Below are positions 32,180-41,133 of a DNA stretch of 64,000 bases, one piece after another. This stretch comes from Dryocosmus kuriphilus (taxonomy: Eukaryota > Arthropoda > Insecta > Hymenoptera > Cynipidae). The translations under genes and the position numbers were made by a program. Below the pieces are notes generated by a model. That model saw only the letters and a list, made by a program, of their open reading frames with translations. It was not told where the DNA came from and did no database searches. The stretch lies in assembly GCA_038277395.1 (NCBI GenBank), contig CM076191.1, positions 27,600,583-27,664,582 of the forward strand, read 5' to 3'. Each line of letters begins with the position of its first letter. Within the stretch, counting starts at the first letter, position 1.

Positions 32180-32320
32180 GTGCAATGTTGAATCAACTCT
32201 GTGAAATGTTGAACCAACGTTGAACCAATGTTGAACCAACGATGAACCAACGTTAAACCGGTGTTAAACCAACGATGAATCAACGTTAAACTGGTGTTAA
32301 ACCAACGATGAGATTCAGTG
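32180..32320 (+). repeat. 12-13-bp minisatellite after integrase
   Basis: About ten units of the form AACGTTGAACCA/AACGATGAACCA/TGTTAAACCAACG, followed by an AATAAA polyadenylation-type signal at 32363-32368. It resembles the TTTAACATTAC units that follow the truncated integrase in copy 1. Confidence 0.7.
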
Positions 32321-32414
32321 TACAAATTATACGCTTGTACTAACTAGATGTAAGACTTTGATCAATAAAAAAGTTATTCATATACATCTTTTCTTTTATT
32401 CAATATATAACCCT

Positions 32415-33668
32415 TATGTCCCCTGTTTGCAATAGAAAAAAATCTGCCCGCTGCGCGGGCACATTCCCATCTCGCGCTTCGCGCGAAGTATGAGCGCGCC
32501 TAGGGCGCGCGTCTGTTAGCACGCGCGCTTCGCGCTCGATATATTATTTACCTCGCGCTACGCGCTCGGTGTTTATGGATCGTATATACCTTTAAATTAA
32601 AAATTACAAAAGAAATTATTTTACTGAAGGCTCATCGCCCTTAAGGAATACATTCTCATCATGACACTCGCGCTTTGCGCTCGATAATTACATTTTTTTA
32701 AAACACATTGTAGATTGGTAAAGTTTTTTAGTACTTTTCCAAATTTTCACAATACAGGATTTCGATTCTTAAAAGTAAAACGATGAATCTTATAAATAAA
32801 TTTTGTAGCTCTTTCCAAGGTGAACAATTCTGCTTGTTAATATTTTCTCATATCTTGCATAGTTTTGCTGAAAAGTGGTTTTCTTTGTATTTCATAACAT
32901 ATTTCACGAATGACTCAAAAACTACGCGTCTGCTCAAAAAAATGATAGGGACCAAATTTGTAGATCTTTTTAAGCTGAACAACTTTGTTAATTATTATTT
33001 TTCCGTATCCTGCATAGTTTGGCGGAAAATTTGGAAATCTTAATTTTTAATAACGTTTTATCGATTAAAACAAAAACCGTGCATTTTATCAAAAAATAAT
33101 TAAAACAAAATTTGTAGATCTTTTTAAATTGAACAAGTTTGTTCTTTACCATTTTTTTTATCTTGAATATTTTGGCGGGAAACCAGAGTTATTTAATTTT
33201 AATAGCGTTTTCTTGATTAAAACAAAAACCGTTCATTTTATCAAAAAACGGTTGAGAAAAAATTTGTCGATTTTTTTGAGATAAACAATTTTACTTTCTT
33301 ATATTTTATTTGTGTCTCTCATAGTTTAGCCGGAAAATGGATTTTTTGATCTTTTGAAAACCGTTTTTGATACATAAAACCATAACCGTTGGTCAAAAAC
33401 CGCTGATTAATGAACTCGTCCTTTCTTTTTACCCCTTAAAGAAGTGTACCAAAGCGTACTCCAATCCGATTAGTCCGTCGAAAGTTATCGTGGGAACAGG
33501 CTCCAACGACGACGACGACAACGATGACGACAACAGACAGACAGACACCGTCGTAAAAACCGTTTTTTTTTTTTTCGGATTCAGGAGGTCTCAAAACGTG
33601 GAGATTTCATGAAATCCGCGAAAGTCAAATTTTACATAAATCTAATACCTTCTCTGATGAGAATGTAA
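32415..33668. repeat. Unclassified 1.1-1.25-kb repeat, copy inside the Polinton
   Basis: From 32560 it aligns at high identity with 42371-43487. The left end is GC-rich with repeated GCGCTTCGCGCTCG. The body has four imperfect units of about 170-190 bp, each with a TTTGTAGATCTTTTT-like block, a GAACAA(C/T)TTTG block, a CATAGTTTGGCGGAAAA-like block and AAAACAAAAACCG. The right part holds a GAC-rich stretch with (CAGA)n. The end reads GATGAGAATGTAAAAA. No convincing gene. Confidence 0.75.
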
Positions 33669-33674
33669 AAATTT

Positions 33675-34110
33675 TGTAACCCGACGTGAACCTCTGATCT
33701 GAAGCAAGACGCGCTACGCGAGATTATGACTACATTCACCTTAACGCAGGTGATACCGTTGTGCATTTGCAAGAGTCGAAAGTGACAATTTACAATGACT
33801 GATCTGAAGTAAGACGCGCTACAGAGTCATATTTCTACATTCCCTACAACGCTTTACAATAATAATAATGTATTTACGAGAGTCGAAAGCAACTATTTAC
33901 AAAGACGGATGCGCTACCGTTGCGCCACAGAGTCATATTTCTACATTCACCCCAACGCTGTACAGTAATAATAATAATTATAATGTATTTACAAGAGTCG
34001 AAAGTAACTATTTAAAAGGCTGTTGCGCCACAGAGACATATTTCTACATTCACCTCAATGCTGTACAATAATAATAATAATGTGTTTACAAAGGGGCTGC
34101 CGATGTGCAG
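33675..34110 (-). repeat. Tandem array of tRNA-Trp-derived fragments
   Basis: Four units of about 105-115 bp. The minus strand shows pieces of a tRNA-Trp-like sequence: GTAGCGCGTCTTGCTTCAGATCAGA... near 33712-33690 followed by CACGTCGGGTTA, and GTGGCGCAACGGTAGCGC near 33927-33910. The rest of each unit is TTTCTACATTCACC, (AAT)n and AGAGTCGAAAGTAACTATTTA. No unit has a whole cloverleaf, so this is a SINE-like or tRNA pseudogene array and not a working tRNA. Confidence 0.6.
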
Positions 34111-34130
34111 TTATGATGAATTCACATTAT

Positions 34131-37100
34131 CTAATTTTGAATAAGAAGGTCCAAAAGTTCATAACCATTGTCTGTAAGAATGTCGTCGTCATTGTCAGTA
34201 GAGTCAACATCCATTTGTGTGGTGTCAGTAGCGTCAACGTCCATTTTCGTGGTGTCAGTAGCGTCAATGTCCATTTGCATGGTGTTTAATCTGTAGTGTC
34301 TCCACGCAAGAGTGTCTGTAGTGTTTGTGAACAAGCATCGCTTATCATCGTGAGGACTCAGTGCAATTTTTGACTGTTTAATGGTCTCGACATTGTATAG
34401 TCTCGATCTGATTACGTACTGGATTTTGCTTTGGACTGACAAATTTCTCAAGCATTCCGTGTAATCATCGAATGCTATTGTTTTTCGTACAATGGCTGAT
34501 TTTACACCTTTGGCTTTTTTCACAAAGTCTTCGCCCTTTACATGGATGCTGTACATTTTACTCCGCAAGCCAACAAATTCAGTGACAATTTTGCCACAAC
34601 ACTCATCCTTCATCAGACCTAATATCTTTTTATTGGCTTGCGGCATTCCGAAAACATTGTCTCGAGGGTAGTCAGAGGTATTAAATCTGTGAATATCGTC
34701 TTTAATGTCGGCGTAAATGTCATCACATTTTACTTCGTAGATTAGACTGTCTGTGTCAGTGTATAGAAGTTTGCATTTGACACCGTATTTTTCAATCATG
34801 TAGTCGTAGTGGAAGTCGTAGATGAGGATTTTAGAGATATCCAACACTGTAAGCCCTACATAGACTGGCTTGTTGAACAAAACTTCAGTTCTTCTCAGTT
34901 CAATCGCAACGAGATTCTCACTGAAGACTGCTCGACTGTGAAAGTTTGGTCGAGCTATGAGGGCTTTTGCTCCATAACTACCCTCCCACTTTGTCACGAG
35001 TTTCACATCAACGTATTTTCGCACGTTCTCCATTGTCTTCCCGTAAACTGCATTATTCATGAGTTTGAGGAGATTTTTCTCAAATTCGTTTTTAGCGCTA
35101 GTCATCAATGTTATTTTAAAATAAATATAACTTTTCAACCATGCAGATTGATTGAATGTCAAGACTCTACGAATTTTGACAAGTTTCAGTCCATGGGCTA
35201 ATGCATTTTTCAAAGCACGATAATGGAGAACGTACTTTCGTTTCGGTAGGAAGGTAATTAGGAGCTTCTCCTGGCTAGACCCCGGTGGTTTCGAGTGTTC
35301 CGGACAAAACGGCAAGTCATTGTGTTTGTACAGGTTATTTGCATCTAAATATTCAATGAAGATGATCTCCCCATGTTTGTTGAACGTTGGCATGTACTTT
35401 TTATTGGCAATGGCATAACGATTGGGGCATTGACTTAACCCACCCCTTTTGCCTTGCTCAATAATCAACAGTATATCAACATCGGTGAGGAGCTCTAATC
35501 TTACCTTTGAATATTTGAGCATGTTATCCCATGTCAAGCTATGAGTGGTGTATTAGTTTGCTGGATCCAAGTCGTAAGCCTCAAGGCACTGTTCTCGGAA
35601 ACTTTAAAAAATGTCAGCCAAAAGCAGAATGTCAGTTTTCATGTACAGACTGACGTACTCGCCGAGTGTCTTGATGTTAAATGCACACCATACCTGTTGT
35701 GCATGCGCATAATATTCGTACGATATTGCTGAATCATTGAGAGTGCTGTCGAATTTGTCTTTTGGTGGAAGCTAAGTTTCATTGAGTCTGACGCTCGAGT
35801 CTAGGTATTCATAGGGAAGAACACCCTTCCTCGTGAGAAGCTCAGTTTTTTCTCGCTCAATTCCAGCAAACACAGCATTGATAATTTTGTACTGAGTGAG
35901 ATATGATGCTAACTTTTACAGGGAAGAGGCCATAAATCTGAATGAATCGATGAATCTAAATTTTATTTGAGTTTCTTGAACATACTTTGTAAATGAGATT
36001 TACTTTTCTTTATTGAGTGCAAGAACTTTAACTCTACCTTCAAATTGTGTGGCAATATCGCGAATGATAAAGTGAGCGTCATATCCACTCAGATTATGGA
36101 AGACAACAGGTATGGTGTTTCAGTCCTGATATTATAAGTTGCAATGCTCATGCGCAGGACCATGTTACTTAACTGTCAAGTGACAATGATCATGTACCTT
36201 CTTCACTGGGGGATGTAATGCCTTCTGGAAAATTTGACAAGTTTTGGCATCTATAAAGGCTACTTGTTCCTCAAATGACAATTTTTGTATTAGAACTGTA
36301 GATGCCAGAATCTTGTCACATTCCTGGGCAATTTTGAGCAACTGTTGAGCAAACCACTTTGCCGGTTTCACATTGTCGGGAAAGGATTCGTAAAAGGACA
36401 GTGAATCATCATAACTGCACTTGAAGAAATATCCAATATCAAAAACTTCATGTTTTTCAAACATTTCAGTATTTGACGTTTTTAGTCTTTCATCATCATC
36501 ATTTACAGGTATTAACAATGATTCACAGTCAGCATAGATGATGAAAGGAGCTCGCTCTCGATTTTTGAAATTTTGAAATTGAATGATATTCTTGCCAGGT
36601 TCTGGCAACACCACTTTGCAATTATTTAATTTAACACAGTATTCCAAGTGTGCAATCAGTTTCTCCATTTTCATTAAATAGTGTAAAAACCGGTCACAAA
36701 TAAGTTTTTTCATACAATTTTTTGATAGTTGGCTACTAACCAATCGAGATAGGTCCTTTATCCACACGTAGTGGTAGTTGAATGTTTGAGGTCTTCTGTT
36801 CTGGTCTTCTTCTTCTTCTCCTTCTTCATCACTGTTTTCCTCCCAAACATACTCTTCTTCTACACGGCGAAGATACACATGTGTGTCTCTTTTTTGTGAT
36901 GTTAAATGAACAGGCACAACCGTGAATTTATTTTCACTGTTTTTAATTAGACTGTACATATTCACAGATATGTTGCTTCTGACTTCAAATTTAGCCACAT
37001 CCTTGAGGGCAACTGGAAAAGTGATGTTAGAAAAATCCAGCTCATCCTTGTATTGCTGGTAGCTGGATACACGTTTAGCAATGTCTTTCCTGTTAGATGG

Positions 37101-37807
37101 GTGTAAGGCTGATAGTATAGCCCACTTGAAGCATTCGTTGTCGTTGTTTTGTAAGTTGATACAAGCTTTTTATTTTTTAATGAATAATGGAAGATCAATG
37201 AAGGAACTCCCCTTCATTGGATTGAGCTTGTTAATGTTGACTGAAAGCTTAATAATTGAGTGTAATGTCCACCCACAGCCCTTTTCCTCAAATTCCTCCA
37301 TTTCCTTGAGGACTGCGTACCTTACATATGTTTGAAACCATAATTTCAAGTCAGTGCTGGAATATATATTGACTCATTTTTTGACTTGAATTTTTTCTCG
37401 TCAGGCTTGTCTTTACCAATTTTAGTGTAATAGGTAAGAAGTGCTGTATTGATTTTCAAAGACTTGTGTCGTCTTAAGTCTTTACCCACTTTTACAATGA
37501 ATAATCGTTGAGCATCGCTCAAGAAGGCAAGAACATCTTTATGTATTAAGTTAGCCACAACAAATGTTTTAATGCGACTGTTAAAAGCTTTGTCGACATC
37601 TAACCACTTTACACGATTATTAATGTCATCTTGATTCTGCTTCTGCAAATCACCTCCTCCTCCTTTCTTTTCCAATAAATTGAAGCGAGCCTCCAAGCAT
37701 GCAAGCTTCTCAATTAAATTCAGGCACTTTTTTTTCTGTCTAATGACTGAGGTGGTGTTTCCCTATAAAGTTCCCTCCTGACTGTCTTGAGACAAAGCTA
37801 GCACTCA
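34131..37807 (-). pseudogene. POLB: Protein-primed family B DNA polymerase of the Polinton, broken
   Basis: Pieces from N- to C-terminus: an N-terminal domain (37696-37346, WLDVDKAFNSRI), a block around 37190-36960 in a second frame, then 36998-36165 with the exonuclease motif FIIYADCESLL and the DHCHLT zinc-site-like end. A segment follows (36160-35540) interrupted by several stops, in which FHNLSGYDAHFI (second exonuclease motif, about 36105-36070) is legible. The last piece, 35537-34131, has DANNLY (motif A region), KLMNNAVYGKTMEN (motif B) and YTDTDSLIY (motif C). About 50 residues are missing between DANNLY and LPFCP. The last 45 residues are an acidic DATDTT.MDV repeat. It would replicate the element from terminal proteins; this copy is dead. 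Confidence 0.92.
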
Positions 37808-37914
37808 TTCTTCCATTTTTTGACTATGTCTAGAGGTGTGTATCCAGACGATAGCATTAGAGCTAACGCACCCTCTATACCGGGTATGAGTTTTACGTGT
37901 CAAGTATCATTTTT

Positions 37915-38160
37915 AACACGTACAGGATATATAAAGTCACTATAAAGTCTTTAGCTGCACTTATCATCGAGTGTCTTTTATTAACGCACATAGGATACAT
38001 AAATTCACTAATAAGGTCTTTAGCTGCACTTACCGTCGAGTGTCTTTTATCAACACACACAGGATATATATGAAGTCACTGATAAAGTCTTTAGGTGCAC
38101 TTGTTGTGGAGAGTCTTTTTTTTCACACACAGGATATATAAAGTCATCAACTAGGACAAA
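37915..38160 (-). repeat. ~80-bp tandem repeats upstream of polymerase
   Basis: About three and a half units, each with AGGATATATAAAGTCACT, TAAAGTCTTTAGCTGCACTT and GAGTGTCTTTTATCAACACA-like blocks. They sit between the polymerase N-terminus and the right TIR, so a promoter or replication-origin role is plausible. A further TATA-like CTTTTATAAGCC lies at 38260. Confidence 0.6.
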
Positions 38161-38800
38161 ACTTTACTGGAGATTCTTTAATACTTTTTTCACTTCTTGC
38201 TCACGATGTGAACCGCTTTGAAGACAACACTGAACTGACTACGCTCCGTTCCACTCTCGCTTTTATAAGCCACCGCTCAATCAAGTTCTTGAGGTTACAA
38301 TTAGTCATTTATTACAGACAAATTATTCGTTAATCGTTTTCTATTTTGAATACAATTTCGATTCGATCAATTGATTAAATTATTCTATATCGATTTTGTT
38401 CTATTGTTAAAGGCTAAAGATTTTTATTATAATTTAAATTTCGGGATTTGGATAGTTCATTGAAAGTTAAAAAAATTATCTATATAACATTTTGATGTTG
38501 AACAACAATTGAATTTGTTATTTGACTTTTAGTGGTCGCTACGTGTATCCGTAGAGCATAATGAAAACGGAGGTTAAAGCTCGACGTGCTTCTCTCTTCA
38601 TTCCTTTCCCTGAGTGTGGACGGTGTCGTTGTTCCCGTACGCTCTACTACACCTTTGACTCTTCTCTCTCACTGGGTACACAGTTCAGTGGTTGCGTATA
38701 TGCTATAAGCTAAGACGAGGAGACAATCTACTCGGGCATAAGATGCATTATAGTGACGTCATCGAGAAACTTAGCACGGACAGTTCTCGAACGTTTCAGT
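38161..38800. other. Subterminal non-coding part of the Polinton
   Basis: No gene seen. The AT-rich part (38290-38530) has no clear repeat. The CT-rich part near 38590-38690 includes ACTCTTCTCTCTCACTGGG. Confidence 0.4.
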
Positions 38801-39174
38801 AGCCCGTAACAGAACCCTACATTACCGACTAACGGCAAATGACTCGGATCACCATTAACAGATTCCTACCTTACCGACTGATGGTAAATGCATGTGTCAG
38901 ATTTCTACTGTGTCGACTGATGTTACCGACTTACTCAGATTCCTACCTTACCGACTGATTCTAACAAACTGACATGTTTCAAACTGACCCAGATTCCTGA
39001 TGATAATACCGGCTGTTAGTGGCGCCATCGGTCATCGTCAATGCGAAGCTTGTCGTGCCATTTAGCCTGGAAAAGAACCCTAACTTATCGACTAAGGGTA
39101 ATACCGACTGTCGATAACAGCCTGTAGATAGGCAACCCGTCATGGTGCTCCCGAATTTGCATAGCTATACTACT
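38800..39174 (-). repeat. Right terminal inverted repeat of element A2 with iterated motif
   Basis: Pairs with 22803-23175. The motif CAGATTCCTACCTTACCGACTG recurs in variants at about 38864, 38899 and 38937, with a short fourth copy at 38990. The left arm carries only one or two such motifs, so the right arm has an expanded array. Such iterons could bind a replication or transposition protein. Confidence 0.85.
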
Positions 39175-39180
39175 ATCTTA
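39175..39180. repeat. Polinton target site duplication, right (ATCTTA)
   Basis: Direct copy of 22797-22802. It is followed by GGTGTCCTTTTGTTAAAG, which continues the GR1 intron as in GR2 (GTTGTCTTTTGTTAAAG at 47380). Confidence 0.92.
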
Positions 39181-39268
39181 GGTGTCCTTTTGTTAAAGTA
39201 GAAAAGTTACATTAATAATTTTTTGATAATGAACATAATCAATTATTACATTTTGAGGATTCACTTAC

Positions 39269-39556
39269 CTTGTAATAATACCAGCCAATAAGAACACAGC
39301 ATGCCGAAATGAAAAAATTAGCATTTCGGATAAGTTTGAAGGTATTTACTCTGATTTCGTTGACATCGGGAATTGTATTAAATGGGTCCAAATTATTAGC
39401 GTAACGGTAAGCAGTAATGCTTAAGAAAATGTAAACAAGTGATAGCGCAAGTTTAGAATTACGCAAGAGGTATTCGAGTAAACTCAATCCAGTAAACCAG
39501 TTTAAAATTAACATTGGAGGTAATGCATGGTAAAGAATTGTTGGTTGCAACTTCAT
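39269..39556 (-). pseudogene. GR1 exon 1 (gustatory receptor N-terminus)
   Basis: 96 codons from ATG at 39556 to the donor AAG|GTAAGTGA, the same length and boundary as GR2 exon 1. Encodes MKLQPTILYHALPPMLILNWFTGLS with hydrophobic segments (LALSLVYIFLSITAY, FFISACCVLIGWYYYK) typical of the first two helices of insect GRs. Exon 2 is 16.5 kb downstream behind the Polinton and exons 4-7 are gone, so GR1 is a pseudogene. Confidence 0.85.
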
Positions 39557-40507
39557 TATTTATAAGAGTATATTTCAAATTCTCATTTTTTTCTTACGCG
39601 CGTATTCTGAAGGCCTATGCTACTAATTGCGAGTAAGATAGACTCAATTACACAAGCGTTTTTGTCAAGCGCAGAAAGAGAATTATCAATGTAAATAACA
39701 ATACGTACGCGCGAATTAGTGCATGAGGAAATTAGATTGTGTATCATTTGCCTTTAATATATAGGACATTGTCGTATACGATTTACGTTTTAGAATTGCG
39801 ATTTTTTGTTGTCTCCGCTTGTCTCGTTGTTTTATTGGTTACTTTCTTGGCGACTTTGTTCGTTTCAGCAGCAGTTTTTTTGGCGATTCTCTTCAGCGAT
39901 TTATTTGTTTACCGTTTGGAAAGATGTCTTACTTCTTAGAGCATGAAAACTTCTTCAGTTGAAGTTTCCCACCCTGATCTCCATTTGTCGATTACTTGAC
40001 TCGACAAGTGGAGTAGACGGTTTTATCGGGCGAACACAATTTTTCGATTATTATTGATCACCTTACAGCATGTGAGAATTGCGTATGTTCCCTAGGCTAG
40101 GTTATGCGGATATGCTATAACTAAATTCATCAAAAAAATGTAAGTATTTATTAATTGAAAACACGTTTTCGTTTTTATATGTAACAGAGTATCACGCAAA
40201 ATGAGAAAGTATGTATTGTATAATATTTGTTGAGCACAAGCAAAAAATTGAACGTTGAGGTTAAAGTCTGAATTTCAATATGGATTTTGTAGACATTAAA
40301 AGTGTAAATTAGTTATTTTGCCAATTAAACAAATGTTTAAGTTTTGTATTTCTATTATTTATAATACAAAGTTTTCTAAAAAAAAAAAAAAACATTGTAG
40401 ATCCAAAATGACTGACGCAGCTTCCAAGGTAGAGACTCGACAAATGGTTCCACGATTCTTATATTTAACAGGAATCGCATACCAACTGCGCTCACAGTAC
40501 TTCTATG
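39557..40507. other. GR1 upstream region
   Basis: The first 150 bases resemble the GR2 upstream region (AGATAGACTCAAT, GCGCAGAAAGA). No gene recognised in the rest. A 66-codon hydrophobic frame at 39739-39939 has no family resemblance that I see. Confidence 0.5.
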
Positions 40508-40795
40508 AATTGTCCTGTTTACACCGTAGAACTTATAGGTCCTGCTTACACCGAAGGGCTTAAGGTAGGCGCGCCTAGAATAAGCTAGCTTAAATACGAG
40601 AGTGGCCTAGATTCGTGTATAGGCGCAAAAGCGTTTCGAATATTTGCTCTGTGTTGCTCTCATCGCATACGTACGCACGCATGTAGGCGTTCGGCTTTTG
40701 CACCGACGCGAATCTGGGCCACTCTGGTATTTAAGCTAGCTTATTTTAGACGCGCCTACTATAAGCCCTACATTGTAAACAGAACCAGTGATGGA
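40508..40795. mobile_element. MITE-like inverted-repeat element
   Basis: About 90-bp arms. Left arm: CTTATAGGTCCTGC...TAGGCGCGCCTAGAATAAGCTAGCTTAAATACGAGAGTGG, with lengths not exact. Its complement (CCACTCTGGTATTTAAGCTA, GACGCGCCTACTATAAG) lies at 40720-40775. A spacer of about 80 bp, rich in CGTACG, forms the loop. Confidence 0.65.
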
Positions 40796-40889
40796 AGCTA
40801 CCCGCCTGACGCGCCAGTTTTACCGACATTGACGTTAATAAGGACCAAATTGTTAAATCTGGTAAAAGTCATATTTTAAATAAATTCCC

Positions 40890-41125
40890 AATGGGCAGAA
40901 GCATCCGAAAACGTTTTTAGAACTTCAAAAGAACGTCCTAAGTCAGGACACATTACGTTCTAAAAACGTGCAATGTTTCAAATATATCCTCAAAACATTT
41001 TTGGAACATTAAACGTTTTTAGAACGTGATTTGGCCTGACTTAGGACGTTTTTTGGAACGCTTTAAAAACGTGTTTCGTTTTTTACGTCCAAGAAACGTT
41101 TGTAGAACGTTCTGTTTGCGTCCTC
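40890..41125. mobile_element. MITE-like hairpin rich in AACGTTCTAAAAACG
   Basis: GAACGTCCTAAGTCAGGAC near 40931 pairs with GGCCTGACTTAGGACGTTTT near 41033, and ACGTTCTAAAAACGT pairs with ACGTTTTTAGAACGT. Subrepeats of AACGTTTTTAGAAC occur in both arms. Confidence 0.6.
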
Positions 41126-41133
41126 AAATTTTT

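Larger units (their letters stand above)
22803..39174 (+). mobile_element. Full-length Polinton/Maverick element A2 (16.4 kb), decayed
   Basis: Termini AGTAGAATAGCTGT (left) and CATAGCTATACTACT (right) are inverted copies, flanked by a 6-bp ATCTTA duplication. Gene content: capsid, penton, protease, PLA2 protein, ATPase, integrase and protein-primed polymerase B. About 2 kb of unrelated repeats (32340-34118) lie between integrase and polymerase. Most genes have stops or frameshifts, so it is not expected to be mobile. It sits in intron 1 of GR1. Confidence 0.96.

Noticed and set aside
33367..33612. Frame containing QTDTVVKTVFFFF
   Set aside because: Falls in the GAC/CAGA-rich and poly-T part of the unclassified repeat, and the frame is not kept in the second copy.
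34809..35201. 130-codon plus-strand frame
   Set aside because: Antisense of the polymerase B palm domain, which has motifs B and C on the minus strand.
39739..39939. Hydrophobic 66-codon frame as a small membrane protein
   Set aside because: Lies in the GR1 upstream region with no homologue in the paralogous region and no family motif.
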